From positions 186,001 to 250,000 of the forward strand of contig CAIQHF010000036.1 in assembly GCA_903871605.1 (NCBI GenBank): DNA of 64,000 nucleotides. Direction: 5' to 3'. The notes beneath the pieces are model-generated. The model made no database searches. It had not been told where the DNA came from and was given only the letters and a program-made list of their open reading frames with translations. Origin of the DNA: an uncultured Sphingomonadaceae bacterium. Lineage in GTDB: Bacteria; Pseudomonadota; Alphaproteobacteria; Sphingomonadales; Sphingomonadaceae. This document shows positions 33,431-42,370 of the stretch, piece after piece. The translations under genes were made by a program, and so were the position numbers. Within the stretch, counting starts at the first letter, position 1; every line of letters begins with the position of its first letter.

Positions 33431-34440
33431 GCCGGTTCCTCCATGTCGATCATCACCTTGGCCGAACTCGGCCGCGCCGCGACGTCGAGCCCGTCGAGCA
33501 CGCGGCCGAACGGCAGCCGGTGGCTGATCAGCGAGCGTATCGTGTCGTCGAGTCTCGGCATCGCCGCGATCACGTCGGGCATTTCGGTCGGGTAGCCGAC
33601 CGCGGTGGTGATCGTCATCTCGCTGGTCAGCATCCGCCCGACCGGGAATTCGATCGGCCGCATATAGGCGGCGGTGATGACGAGCTTGGCGTGGAACTTG
33701 GCCATCATGATCACGTCGGTCAGGATGGTGGGCGCACCCGCCGCGTCGATATAGGCATCGGTGCCGACACCGACGCGGCCATAGGACGGAACCTCGCCGT
33801 GCAGTCGCGCCAACTCCGCCTTCACATCCACCTTGGTGGGATCGAGCGCGGCGCGCGCACCGAGCGCCTGCGCGCGCGCGCGCCGTTCCTCGGCGAGGTC
33901 GAGTGCCACCACGTCCGTGATGCCGCGATCGACCAGCCAGAGGATCATGCCGAGCCCGATCGGCCCGCAGCCGAACACCACCACCTTGTCGCCGGCCTTG
34001 ACGTCCGCGCGGTTGACGCCGTGCATCGAGACCGCCAGCGGCTCGCACATTGCGGCGACTTCGTAGGAAATGCCGGCGGGAATCGGTAGGATGCTCTCGC
34101 CGAGCCGCGCCTCGCGCACCAGCAGTTCCTCGGTAAAGGCGCCTTCTGGACCGCCCGAGCCGATGTTGCTCGGCGTCATCATCGGATTGACGATCACGCG
34201 GTCGCCCGCTGCGATGCCCGCGACCTCCGCGCCGACCTCGATCACGTCGCCAGCGCCCTCGTGGCCGAGCGGAGTGACATTGCGCGGATTGGGGATGCCG
34301 CCGATCCTGATATAGCTGAGGTCCGATCCGCAGATGCCGACCGCCTTCATCCTGACGACGACATCCTTCGGGCCTGCTTCGGGTCGCGTATAGTCGTCGA
34401 GCCGGACGTCGCCGACGCCGTGGATGTTAAGAAGCCTCAT
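33427..34440 (-). CDS. Zinc-type MDR dehydrogenase lacking the structural zinc lobe
   Basis: A 337-residue dehydrogenase of the sorbitol/threonine-dehydrogenase group. Catalytic-zinc ligands are Cys in GICGSDLSYIR, His-Glu in PLGHEGAGDVIEVG and Glu in AAMCEPLAVSMHG. The Rossmann motif is VVFGCGPIGLGMILWL. The structural zinc loop is missing (VIVNPMMTPSNIGSGGPEGA has no Cys), as in the MDR enzyme at 6806. It should oxidise a secondary alcohol with NAD(P)+. It is coupled to the MBL hydrolase by a 4-base overlap and lies 19 bases downstream of an SDR. Confidence 0.87.
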   Translation of the reverse strand: MRLLNIHGVGDVRLDDYTRPEAGPKDVVVRMKAVGICGSDLSYIRIGGIPNPRNVTPLGHEGAGDVIEVGAEVAGIAAGDRVIVNPMMTPSNIGSGGPEGAFTEELLVREARLGESILPIPAGISYEVAAMCEPLAVSMHGVNRADVKAGDKVVVFGCGPIGLGMILWLVDRGITDVVALDLAEERRARAQALGARAALDPTKVDVKAELARLHGEVPSYGRVGVGTDAYIDAAGAPTILTDVIMMAKFHAKLVITAAYMRPIEFPVGRMLTSEMTITTAVGYPTEMPDVIAAMPRLDDTIRSLISHRLPFGRVLDGLDVAARPSSAKVMIDMEEPA

Positions 34441-34459
34441 CGTCGCTCTCCGTATCGCT

Positions 34460-35248
34460 TTAGGGCCGGATCATGTAGCCGCCGTCGACCCTGATCGTCT
34501 CGCCGGTGATGAAGGAGGAGGCATCGCTGCACAGGAAGGCGCCGATCCCCTCGAAATCCTCGACCTGGCCCACCCGCTTGATCGGCACCTGCGGCCCGAC
34601 CATGCCCGACAGCGCCTTCTCGTTCGCCTCGCCGCCCATCATCGGCGTCATGATCAGCCCGGGCGCGACGACGTTTGCGCGGATATTGTACGGCCCGAAC
34701 TCGACCGCCATGCAGCGGATCACCGCAGCGATCGCCGCCTTGGATCCGGCATAATTCTCCTTGCCTGCAAGCCCCTGGAAGAGCGACAGGCTCCCGCATG
34801 CGACCAGCGATCCGCCTGGTTCGCCCGCCTTGGCTCGATCGACCATAAGGCGAGCCGCCTCGCGCAGCGTGAAGAACGCGCCGTGCAGCGCGACGTCGAG
34901 AAAACTGTGCCACTCCGCGGTCGGCATATCGAATACGGAGTTGAAGCGCGGCGGCCCGCCCGAATTGGCGAACACGCAATCGAGCCGCCCGAAATCGGCC
35001 TTGAGCGTCTCGAAACCCGCGATGATCTGCTCTTCGGAGGCGACGTCGACGACATAGGTCTCGACCCGCGCCGCGCCCGCGTCGAGCAGGTCTTGCTTCG
35101 CAGCGGCGTTCTTCTCGGCGTTGCGCTCCCAGATCGCGAGACTGCCGCCTTGCTTGGCGATGCCACGCGCAAAGCCCAGCCCGATGCCACCATTGCCGCC
35201 GGTAACCAACGCGACCTTTCCGGTCAGATCGAAGAGGCCCCTGGCCAT
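34460..35248 (-). CDS. Short-chain dehydrogenase/reductase (SDR)
   Basis: A 262-residue SDR starting MARGLFDLTGKVALVTGGNG. The motifs are TGGNGGIGLGFARG, FANSGGPPRFN (Asn-Ser-Gly-Gly variant), catalytic Ser in ACGSLSLFQGLAGKEN and Tyr-Lys in NYAGSKAAIAAVIRC. The end ITGETIRVDGGYMIRP is classical. It begins a minus-strand operon continuing into the Zn-dehydrogenase and MBL hydrolase. An ATG two codons earlier is an alternative start. Confidence 0.87.
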   Translation of the reverse strand: MARGLFDLTGKVALVTGGNGGIGLGFARGIAKQGGSLAIWERNAEKNAAAKQDLLDAGAARVETYVVDVASEEQIIAGFETLKADFGRLDCVFANSGGPPRFNSVFDMPTAEWHSFLDVALHGAFFTLREAARLMVDRAKAGEPGGSLVACGSLSLFQGLAGKENYAGSKAAIAAVIRCMAVEFGPYNIRANVVAPGLIMTPMMGGEANEKALSGMVGPQVPIKRVGQVEDFEGIGAFLCSDASSFITGETIRVDGGYMIRP

Positions 35249-35388
35249 CCGCATCTCCTATTGTCGTCCGTCTTCGGGACGGCTCGGTTTCGCATGGTGT
35301 CCGCCAGTCGCGCCCCCGTCCGCAATCCTCCCTGCATATCGCTAGCCGGCCGCACTGCCGATAACGGGACGCAAACCGGGGGCTGCGT

Positions 35389-36102
35389 TCAGGCGAGCCG
35401 CAACAGCATCGCGGCCAGCGCCTCGGGTTCGGTGATCATGATGTCATGGCCGGTGTCGATCTCCCAATTCCTGTCGCCATCGAGCTGCCGCGCGAGATGC
35501 TCGCCGGCCGAATTGGCCAAGGCCTGCGTGCAATTGATGTTGGTCCGCGGCACGCGCCGAACCGCGGCTTCGTCGGCGAGCCGGAGCGGCTGGGCGTAGC
35601 AAGCCCAGGGATGCGGCTTGAGCCGGTCGATCATCCACGCCACGTCCGCAGGATCGGTGACGCCGAAATATTGCGCCGCGAGCGCGGGGGGAAGGTGAAT
35701 CACCTCGACACCGTCGATGAGTTGCATCTGTTGTCGGGCCATCGCCATCATCTCGGGCGCGACATCGGTGAGCGCCTCGCCGCTCCTCGGATGGGCGGCA
35801 TCGAGATAGACGAGCTGCCCGACGCGATCGATCGCCCGATCGGCGGCACCGGTTATCACCATTCCGCCATAGCTGTGGCCGACGAGGATCACGTCGCGCA
35901 GATCGTCGAAGATCAGCGTATTGGCGATATCGGTGACGTGCATCGCCAGATCGACGGCGGCGCTCATCAGATGGACGCGCTCGCCAAGCCCGGTCAGCGT
36001 CGGGGTCAGGACATGATGACCGGCCGCGCGCAGCAATGCCGCGGACGCGCGCCAGCACCACCCGCCATGCTCGCCGCCATGCACCAGAACAAAAGTCGCC
36101 AT
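35389..36102 (-). CDS. Alpha/beta-hydrolase (EstC/salicylate-esterase-like)
   Basis: A 237-residue alpha/beta-hydrolase starting MATFVLVHGGEHGGWCWRAS. The HGG oxyanion motif, the nucleophile Ser in ILVGHSYGGMVITGAA, LVYLDAAHPRSGE and the C-terminal His in IDTGHDIMITEPEALA are in the order seen in plant-type methyl-ester esterases and hydroxynitrile-lyase relatives. A role in cleaving an ester or C-C bond of a ring-derived product is plausible. The start ATG at 36102 has AGGACAAG before it, and the frame's extension to 36327 is not coding in character. It is divergent from the AraC regulator, 163 bases away. Confidence 0.87.
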   Translation of the reverse strand: MATFVLVHGGEHGGWCWRASAALLRAAGHHVLTPTLTGLGERVHLMSAAVDLAMHVTDIANTLIFDDLRDVILVGHSYGGMVITGAADRAIDRVGQLVYLDAAHPRSGEALTDVAPEMMAMARQQMQLIDGVEVIHLPPALAAQYFGVTDPADVAWMIDRLKPHPWACYAQPLRLADEAAVRRVPRTNINCTQALANSAGEHLARQLDGDRNWEIDTGHDIMITEPEALAAMLLRLA

Positions 36103-36265
36103 CTTGTCCTCCTGCGACCGTCCGCCATCGTCGCCCGAGCTGATCGCGCATCGCCCGAGGTCGTCAATCGGCATCCCCCAATAGCGTGGCGGCGATGTCG
36201 ATTGCGGGCCATTGTTTAGCCAATCGGCCGCGCATAGGATCGTCCCAAGGCTGCGGACCGAAGGC

Positions 36266-37132
36266 ATGGGCGACGGGCAGGATAGCGAGATGACGGTGCA
36301 GGCGGCGCTTCGGCTGCCTTCGGCCACGGTCGAGATCGTGCGCTTCGTCCTCCCAGGCCCGGTCGATACGCTCGTGGGCGGGAGCGACGGCTACAAGCTC
36401 AACCTCTGTCTCACCCCGCGTCCGCCGCATTCGCGCGCCTGCTTCATCGAACAATGGGGGCCGCATCGCTTCGAGCCGATCGGCGACGTCTTCCTCCAGC
36501 CGCCCGGGCACCGCGTGCACATCCGCGGCGACAGCGGTCGCCAGGCGGCGGTCGTGTGCGAGCTGCGTCGCGACGTCGTCGAGCGCTGGCTCGATCGGGA
36601 CGTCGATTGGACCGACCGACGGCTCGAGGCGGGGCTCGACGTGACCAATCCGCACGTGCGCAGCGTCATGGGCCGGCTCGCCGAGGAGGCGCATCGTCCC
36701 GGCCTTGCGAGCCCGGCGCTGGGCGAGATGATGATCGGGCAGCTGGCAATCGAATTGGGGCGGTTCTGCACCGCGATCGAGGACGGTCCGGCGACCGGCG
36801 GGCTCGGCGCCTGGCGGCTGCGACTGATCGATCAGCGCCTGCGCGAAACCCAGTTGCCGCCGACATTGGCCGAACTGGCCGCGCTGTGCAGCCTATCCGT
36901 GCGCCAGTTGACGCGTGGCTTCCGCGCCAGCCGCGGCTGCTCGATCAACGATTATGTGTCGCGGGGCCGGATCGAGAATGCCAAGCGGCTGCTGGCCAGC
37001 GACGAGAGCATCAAGGCGATCGCCTTTGCGCTGGGCTTCGCCTCGCCATCGAGCTTTGCCTACGCCTTCCGCCAGGCGACGGGGGTGACGCCACGCTATT
37101 TCCGCCAACGCATGGTGCGCGCCGCCGCCTGA
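36266..37132 (+). CDS. AraC-family transcriptional regulator
   Basis: A 288-residue regulator. The C-terminal AraC double helix-turn-helix covers about residues 185-285: LPPTLAELAALCSLSVRQLT, then RGFRASRGCSINDYVSRGRI and IKAIAFALGFASPSSFAYAF ending RQATGVTPRYFRQRM. The N-terminal 180 residues form a cupin-like sensing domain. Start candidates are ATGs at 36212, 36266 and 36290. The middle one is used but none has a strong ribosome site. It is divergent from the esterase at 35389 and upstream of the second sulfotransferase, both plausible targets. Confidence 0.88.
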   Translation: MGDGQDSEMTVQAALRLPSATVEIVRFVLPGPVDTLVGGSDGYKLNLCLTPRPPHSRACFIEQWGPHRFEPIGDVFLQPPGHRVHIRGDSGRQAAVVCELRRDVVERWLDRDVDWTDRRLEAGLDVTNPHVRSVMGRLAEEAHRPGLASPALGEMMIGQLAIELGRFCTAIEDGPATGGLGAWRLRLIDQRLRETQLPPTLAELAALCSLSVRQLTRGFRASRGCSINDYVSRGRIENAKRLLASDESIKAIAFALGFASPSSFAYAFRQATGVTPRYFRQRMVRAAA

Positions 37133-37289
37133 GCGCGCCGCGCCGACAGAGTGTTGGCTGGACCGCGACACTTCGGCCCGCTGTCGAAGGCGAAAGCGAT
37201 TGCCAGTGTGTTGGCGCGCGCCGCACCCTTGCCCGACCGAGAAAGATCGGGTGGCGCACGACGCCGCCCGGCACAGAGGATGGACAGAG

Positions 37290-38444
37290 ATGGCGACCCC
37301 ATTGATCGTCGAGCAATTGATCGAGGACGCGCAGCGCGCGACCGGGCTCGAGCGCTTCGACAGCGACAGCTTTCGCGAAGGGCTCGGCATCCTCGTCGCC
37401 GACATCAATGCCGACACCGACCGCCCCGAGCCGCTCGTCCAGCGCTTCCGCGGCGATCTGCTGACCGCGTTGATGCAGCGGCTCAAGGTCACCGCCTATC
37501 TCGACGACCATCCCGAGCTGCTGTCGCGGCCGATCGAGCGGCCCGTGTTCGTGCTCGGCATTCCCCGCACCGGCACGACGATGGTCAGCAACCTGCTCGC
37601 CGCCGATCCCGCGCGCCGCTCGCCGCTGACCTGGGAGATCGACGATCCCGTGCCCCCCGCGACCAGCGCGACGCTGACCACCGATCCGCGCGCGCTGAAA
37701 CGGCTCGAGGAGGAGCGCGCGATGCTCGCCGCGCGGCCCGAGATGGGCAAATATTATCGCGGCTCGGCGATCTACCCCAATGAATGCGTATTCATCCACG
37801 CGCACGAGTTCCGGACGCTGATGTGGGAATCGCGCGGCAAGCTGCCCGGCTATGCCGAATACGTCCTGCAGATGGATACGACGCCGGCCTATGAATATGA
37901 GAAGCGCTTCCTCCAGCTGCTCCAGTCCGAGGCGCCCGGCGTCTGGAACCTCAAGATGCCGTCGCATGCGCTGTTCATCCCGCAGCTGCTGAAAGTCTTT
38001 CCCGACGCCCGGTTGATCTGGACGCACCGCGATCCGTTCACCGCGGTCGGCTCGCTGTGCAGCCTGCTCAGCCTCGCGCATCGGGGCTATACCGGCAAGG
38101 TCGACACCGAATGGCTCGGGCAGAATTATCCCAAGCAGGCGGCCGAGCACGCCAATCGCGCGATGGATGCGCGCGACGCGATCGGCGAGGATCGCATCAT
38201 CGACGTTCATTATGCCGACATGATGCGCGATCCGATCGGGACGATGCGCCGAGTCTATGCACAGCTCGGCGACGACTTCACGACCGAGGCCGAGGTCGGG
38301 ATGCAGGGCTGGGTCGACGACAACCCGCAGGACAAATTCGGCCGCCACGAATATAAGCTCGCGCAATATGGCCTGAGCGTCGAGACGCTGACCCCGCTGT
38401 TCGAGCGCTATCTCGATCGCTACGACGTCGAGCGGGAGGGCTAG
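37290..38444 (+). CDS. PAPS-dependent sulfotransferase family protein
   Basis: A 384-residue Sulfotransfer_3-type protein. The phosphosulfate loop is VFVLGIPRTGTTMVSNLLAA, the substrate segment WNLKMPSHALFIPQLLKVFP is present and the 3'-phosphate motif follows as DARLIWTHRDPFTAVGSLCS. It is longer in the middle than classical eukaryotic sulfotransferases, as usual for this bacterial group. The start MATPLIVEQLIEDAQ at 37290 follows GGACAGAG, and the frame's upstream extension is non-coding. It heads an operon with a VOC protein (4-base gap) and two SDRs. It is diverged from the sulfotransferase at 15652, sharing mainly the cofactor loops. Confidence 0.87.
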   Translation: MATPLIVEQLIEDAQRATGLERFDSDSFREGLGILVADINADTDRPEPLVQRFRGDLLTALMQRLKVTAYLDDHPELLSRPIERPVFVLGIPRTGTTMVSNLLAADPARRSPLTWEIDDPVPPATSATLTTDPRALKRLEEERAMLAARPEMGKYYRGSAIYPNECVFIHAHEFRTLMWESRGKLPGYAEYVLQMDTTPAYEYEKRFLQLLQSEAPGVWNLKMPSHALFIPQLLKVFPDARLIWTHRDPFTAVGSLCSLLSLAHRGYTGKVDTEWLGQNYPKQAAEHANRAMDARDAIGEDRIIDVHYADMMRDPIGTMRRVYAQLGDDFTTEAEVGMQGWVDDNPQDKFGRHEYKLAQYGLSVETLTPLFERYLDRYDVEREG

Positions 38445-38448
38445 GGCG

Positions 38449-38916
38449 GTGCTCGAGGGCCATCACTTCCAGAACGCCTATGTCACCCGGAACATCGACA
38501 AATGGGTCGCGGCGTTCGGCGAGCGTGCCTCGATCGACAGGTTGCTCACCTTCGAGGGCACTACGCCCGTCACCACCATCGCCGGCGCCGGCGAACAGAC
38601 CAACAAGCTCGCCTTCATCTGGGTGGGGGATCTTCAATATGAGCTGATCCAGCCGGTGTCGGGCGACGTCGCCATCTACCGGGATGCGCTGCCCGATGAC
38701 GACGGCCTGCAATTTCATCATGTCTGCATGCGCATCCCCGACTGGGACTCGTTCCGCGCGCGTGTCGACCGACAGCCCTATCCGGTGGTGCTCGAGGGCG
38801 GCAACGAGCAGCTGCGCTTTGTCTATCTCGATGCGCGCCCGTTCCTCGGCCACTATCTCGAATATGTCTGGATGAGCGACGAGCGCTGGTCGCAAATGGG
38901 CGGCCGGTCGTCGTGA
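38449..38916 (+). CDS. VOC/glyoxalase-like fold protein
   Basis: A 155-residue protein with a paired beta-alpha-beta-beta-beta (VOC) fold: GHHFQNAYVTRNIDKWVAAF, QYELIQPVSGD, LQFHHVCMRIPDWDSFRARV and LGHYLEYVWMSDE. His, Glu residues at the expected metal positions (QFHHVC, HYLEYV) are retained, so it may be a metal-dependent lyase, isomerase or dioxygenase-like enzyme. It starts with GTG four bases after the sulfotransferase stop and overlaps the next SDR start by 4 bases, so it is a co-translated operon member. Substrate is unknown. Confidence 0.78.
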   Translation: MLEGHHFQNAYVTRNIDKWVAAFGERASIDRLLTFEGTTPVTTIAGAGEQTNKLAFIWVGDLQYELIQPVSGDVAIYRDALPDDDGLQFHHVCMRIPDWDSFRARVDRQPYPVVLEGGNEQLRFVYLDARPFLGHYLEYVWMSDERWSQMGGRSS

Positions 38917-39716
38917 TCGGCGCGGACCCGCTCGATCTTGGCGGCAGGATCGCGTTGGTCACCGGCGCGGGGCAGGGTGCGGGTCGCGCGATCGCGCTGG
39001 CGCTCGCGCGTCACAATGCCGGCGGCGTCGCGGTCAACGACTTCGTCGCGGAGCGGGCGGCAGCGGTCGTTGCGGAGATCGAGGCGCTCGGCGTCAAGGC
39101 CGTCGCCGCCCCGGCGGACGTGGGCGACCATAGGGCGGTACGCACCGCGATGAATAGCGTCGCAAGCGCGCTCGGGCCCGTCACCATCCTCGTCAACAAC
39201 GCCGGAAATGCCGGGCCCGACATCGCGATGGCCCCATCGCCGCCCTTCTGGGACACCGATCCGGGTGAGTGGGACCGCTATTTTCACACCAATCTGCGCG
39301 GCGTGATGAATTGCTGCCATGCCGCGATCCCGGGCATGATCGCGGAAGGCGGCGGCAGGATCGTCACGGTGGTCTCCGATGCCGGCCGGATCGGCGAGCC
39401 GCGGCTGGCGGTCTATTCGGCGGCCAAGGCGGGTGCTGCCGGTTTCGTGCGCGCGATCGCCAAGGAAACCGGGCGCTACGGCATCACCTGCAACGCGATC
39501 TCGCTGTCGGCGCTCGAACCGAATATCGATCCGGATCGCAAGGCCGCGTTCCTCGCGGGCGACCACGCCAGGACCCTGACCGCGCGCTACGCGATCCGGC
39601 GGCTGGGCAAGCCCGACGATGTCGCCGCGATGGCGCTGTTCCTCTGCTCGGATGGCGCCGAGTGGATCACCGGCCAGACCTATCCGGTCAATGGCGGCTA
39701 CAGCTTCGCGGTGTGA
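38913..39716 (+). CDS. Short-chain dehydrogenase/reductase (SDR)
   Basis: A 267-residue SDR with GTG start at 38913. Motifs are LVTGAGQGAGRAIALALAR, ILVNNAGNAGPDI, VVSDAGRIGEPRLAVYSAAK (Tyr-Ser-Ala-Ala-Lys) and WITGQTYPVNGGYSFAV. The insertion around PSPPFWDTDPGEWDRYFHTN is shared with hydroxyacyl-CoA-type SDRs. Coupled to the VOC gene upstream and 11 bases from the SDR downstream. Confidence 0.88.
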   Translation: MIGADPLDLGGRIALVTGAGQGAGRAIALALARHNAGGVAVNDFVAERAAAVVAEIEALGVKAVAAPADVGDHRAVRTAMNSVASALGPVTILVNNAGNAGPDIAMAPSPPFWDTDPGEWDRYFHTNLRGVMNCCHAAIPGMIAEGGGRIVTVVSDAGRIGEPRLAVYSAAKAGAAGFVRAIAKETGRYGITCNAISLSALEPNIDPDRKAAFLAGDHARTLTARYAIRRLGKPDDVAAMALFLCSDGAEWITGQTYPVNGGYSFAV

Positions 39717-39727
39717 GGAGCGTGGAG

Positions 39728-40585
39728 ATGCAACGCGTCGTGGTGGTGACCGGCGCCAGTTCGGGGATCGGCAAGGAGACCGCGAAGACGCTCGCGGCGC
39801 AGGGCTGGCACGTGATCGCGGTCGGTCGTGATCCGGAGCGCAGCGCGGCGGCGGCGGCGGAGATCGGCGCCGCGTCGAATGGCGGCCGCATCGACATGCT
39901 GCGCGCCGACCTGTCGCTGATGGCCGATGCCGAGCGTTTGGCGCGGGATATCGCGGCGCTCACCGGCCGGGTCGACGTACTGATCAACAATGCCGGCGGC
40001 ATGGCGAAGCAGAAGGTCGTCACGGTCGAGGGTCTCGAGGCGAATTTTGCGGGCAATCATCTCGGCCCCTTCCTGCTCACCAACCGGCTTCTGCCGCTGC
40101 TCCGCGCCGCCGCTGCGGACCAGCCCGCGGGCAGCGTACGCATCATCAACACCGCGTCCGACGCCAGCGAGATGATCCCCGGCCTGATGTGGGACGATCT
40201 GCAGCTGCTCGATCATTTCCGCGCGGGCCATGCCTATTGCCAGGGCAAGCTCGCCAACGTGATGTTCGCGCGTGCGCTGGCGACGCGGCTCGCGCCCGAC
40301 GGCATCGTGGCGCATGCGCTGCATCCCGGAACGATCGACTCCAATTTCATCACCCACGCCGACGAAAGCTCGCAGGCGCACATCCGCACCCTCGAGGCGA
40401 TGAGCCCCGCGCAGGGGTCGGATGCGCTCACATGGCTCGCGGTCGGCGACGAGGCCGCGACGGGCAGCGGGGGCTATTTCCACCAGCGCCGGCGAATGCC
40501 GCCCAATCCCTTTGCCGAGGACGAGGCGGCGGTCGAGCGGCTCTGGGCGGAAAGCGAGCGGCTGGTGATGCAGGCGAGCAGCTGA
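39728..40585 (+). CDS. Short-chain dehydrogenase/reductase, retinol-dehydrogenase-like
   Basis: A 285-residue SDR of the retinol dehydrogenase/light-dependent protochlorophyllide reductase-like subgroup: VVVTGASSGIGKETAKTLAA, VLINNAGGMAKQKVVTVEGL followed by EANFAGNHLGPFLLTNRLLP, and VRIINTASDASEM. The usual YxxSK is AYCQGKLANVMFARALATRL (Tyr-Cys-Gln-Gly-Lys), keeping the Tyr and Lys. ATG at 39728 follows GGAG. It ends the sulfotransferase operon and may oxidise a primary or allylic alcohol. Confidence 0.87.
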   Translation: MQRVVVVTGASSGIGKETAKTLAAQGWHVIAVGRDPERSAAAAAEIGAASNGGRIDMLRADLSLMADAERLARDIAALTGRVDVLINNAGGMAKQKVVTVEGLEANFAGNHLGPFLLTNRLLPLLRAAAADQPAGSVRIINTASDASEMIPGLMWDDLQLLDHFRAGHAYCQGKLANVMFARALATRLAPDGIVAHALHPGTIDSNFITHADESSQAHIRTLEAMSPAQGSDALTWLAVGDEAATGSGGYFHQRRRMPPNPFAEDEAAVERLWAESERLVMQASS

Positions 40586-40617
40586 GCCTGCGCCATGCGT
40601 CGCCGGCGCGATCCGTG

Positions 40618-40974
40618 TCAGTGGGGCCAGGGCGTCGGCGCGCTCAGCGTCTTGGCAGGCCCGAGCACGCGATAGACCGCGGGCTTGGCTCTGGTATCCA
40701 TCGCGTCCGTGATCGGCATCTTCTCGGTGTTGGTTATCGAGAAGAAATAGCCCAGCGTGCGGTCGAGATCGTCGGCCTCGAACTCGTAGATGGCGAGATA
40801 TTTATAGTCCGCCGGCTCGCCGCTCAGCGTCCTTTCGATCGTCAGTCGCTGCGCGCGGTAGAAGCCCGGCACCGCCAGGACATCGTCGATATGCTGGTTG
40901 TCGTACCAGTCGTTATAGTCGGCGTCGCGACCTTCGAGTGCGTTGGAGAATACGACGAGCTGATATTGGGGCAT
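40618..40974 (-). CDS. DUF4286-like dimeric alpha+beta-barrel protein
   Basis: A 118-residue protein with ferredoxin-like fold signatures: MPQYQLVVFSNALEGRDADY, NDWYDNQHIDDVLAVPGFYR and YLAIYEFEADDLDRTLGYFF. The motif Y-x2-WYD-x2-H-x7-PG is shared with each half of the protein at 50579. Such proteins (DUF4286, EthD-like) accompany aromatic and steroid catabolic genes and may be isomerases, decarboxylases or binding proteins. It follows the Gfo/Idh gene on the minus strand with a 14-base gap and is convergent with the SDR ending at 40585. Confidence 0.75.
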   Translation of the reverse strand: MPQYQLVVFSNALEGRDADYNDWYDNQHIDDVLAVPGFYRAQRLTIERTLSGEPADYKYLAIYEFEADDLDRTLGYFFSITNTEKMPITDAMDTRAKPAVYRVLGPAKTLSAPTPWPH

Positions 40975-40988
40975 GGGGTCTCTCCGTT

Positions 40989-42095
40989 TCAGGCGATTTC
41001 GTCGATCCGCACCCAGCGCCGCTCGGCCTGCGACAGCCGGATCGCCTCCTGGATCCGCTCGACCTGCCAGCTTTGCTCGAAATCGGGGCGCGCGCTGCCC
41101 TTACCCTCGATCGCGCGAACCATCGCGTTCATCGACAGCGCCATCGGATAGGCGGGTGGGATCGGGAAATCGGCGTCGATCGCGACCGCGGGCGAATGCA
41201 GCAGCGCGTCGGGGATCGCGATCGGCTCGAGCGCGCCACCCAACCTGCCGGCGTGGAGCGTCGTGTCGCGGCTGGTCGGAAAGGAGGGGGCCTGCGCGAC
41301 GATCCGCCCGTCGGATCCGAACACGTCGAGCAGCCAGCCGGCCCCGAGCGGCGCGTTCCACGACACCTGGCATTGGAGCACGAGCCCGCTCCGGAAGCGC
41401 AGCAACATGCTGGCGAAATCGTTGGTCTCGGCGGTGATGACGGTTCCACCATCGGGCGAGCGCCACGCGCCGAGCAACTGCCCGTCGTGCGCGACGACCT
41501 CCTCGATCGCGCCGAACAGCCAGAGGAGCATGTGCAGCGCCTGGCTGCCGAGATTGCGGACCGCCGACACGCCCTGGCCGGCCTGCGCGAACCAATTATA
41601 CGGGAATTGTGGGTTGAGCCGGTTGAACAACGCCATGTTGAACAGGCAGGTGCCGCCGAATTGTCGCCCGAGATAGCCGCCGTCGATCATCGTCTTCGCG
41701 ACCTGGTGCGCCGGAATCCATTCGGAGAAGGCGTCGACGACACCGACGAGGCCGCTCCGTTTCCAGGCGGCGTGGAGCGCGCGCGCGCCATCGAGATCCT
41801 TGGCGAAGGGGATCGCGTTATAGACGTGCTTGCCCTGTTCCAGGCAGGCCAGCACCATCGGCTCGCGGATGGGCGCGCGGGTGCCGCAGTCGACGATGTC
41901 GATGTCAGGATCGGCCGCCAATGCCTGCGCATCCCAATAGGCGCGGGGAATCGCGTGCTTGGCGGCAGCGGCCTCCGCAGTCTCCTGTCGCGACGTACAG
42001 ACCGCGACGACCTCGACGCCCGGCACCGCGCGCCAAGCGGGGAGATGCGCGAAGGTACCCCAGTTGGCGCTGATGATCCCGACGCGCAGAGCCAC
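40989..42095 (-). CDS. Gfo/Idh/MocA-family NAD(P)-dependent oxidoreductase
   Basis: A 368-residue oxidoreductase with N-terminal Rossmann domain (LRVGIISANWGTFAHLPAWR and VVAVCTSRQETAEAAAAKHA) and the C-terminal beta-sheet dimerisation domain (GGTCLFNMALFNRLNPQFPY). The EKP-type motif reads EQGKHVYNAIPFAKDLDGAR, so the catalytic Lys is present. Gfo/Idh enzymes oxidise or reduce sugars, inositols or related polyols. It is the middle of a minus-strand cluster between a DUF4286-like gene and the lipoyl protein, 41 bases downstream of the latter. Confidence 0.88.
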   Translation of the reverse strand: MALRVGIISANWGTFAHLPAWRAVPGVEVVAVCTSRQETAEAAAAKHAIPRAYWDAQALAADPDIDIVDCGTRAPIREPMVLACLEQGKHVYNAIPFAKDLDGARALHAAWKRSGLVGVVDAFSEWIPAHQVAKTMIDGGYLGRQFGGTCLFNMALFNRLNPQFPYNWFAQAGQGVSAVRNLGSQALHMLLWLFGAIEEVVAHDGQLLGAWRSPDGGTVITAETNDFASMLLRFRSGLVLQCQVSWNAPLGAGWLLDVFGSDGRIVAQAPSFPTSRDTTLHAGRLGGALEPIAIPDALLHSPAVAIDADFPIPPAYPMALSMNAMVRAIEGKGSARPDFEQSWQVERIQEAIRLSQAERRWVRIDEIA

Positions 42096-42136
42096 GACCG
42101 CCCTTCCTCCCGATCAATTGCCCCGTAGTCGGAGCC

Positions 42137-42367
42137 TCAGCCGATCGTGCCGAGCACGGTGCCGACGGTGTAGGTCTCGCCGGCTTCGGCGAGGATCGTG
42201 AGTACGCCGCTCGCCGGGGCTTCGACCTCGTTGGCGGATTTGTCGGCCTCGAGCAGGAAAAGCGGCTGACCCTCGGTCACGGTGTCGCCGTCCGCCGCCA
42301 GCCACTCGGCGAGTTCGCCTTCGTTCATCGAGAAGCCGATCTTGGGCAGCAGGATTTCGGTGGCCAT
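42137..42367 (-). CDS. Free-standing lipoyl/biotinyl carrier domain protein
   Basis: A 76-residue protein that is a single lipoyl domain: MATEILLPKIGFSMNEGELA, then the hairpin FLLEADKSANEVEAPASGVL with Lys43 as the lipoylation (or biotinylation) site. The Asp-Lys-Ser setting favours lipoyl over biotinyl (usually AMKM). Normal 2-oxoacid dehydrogenase E2 proteins carry this domain fused to a peripheral-subunit-binding domain and a large acyltransferase core. Here both are absent. It ends 3 bases before the E1 beta stop, so the three genes are one operon. Confidence 0.85.
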   Translation of the reverse strand: MATEILLPKIGFSMNEGELAEWLAADGDTVTEGQPLFLLEADKSANEVEAPASGVLTILAEAGETYTVGTVLGTIG

Positions 42368-42370
42368 GGT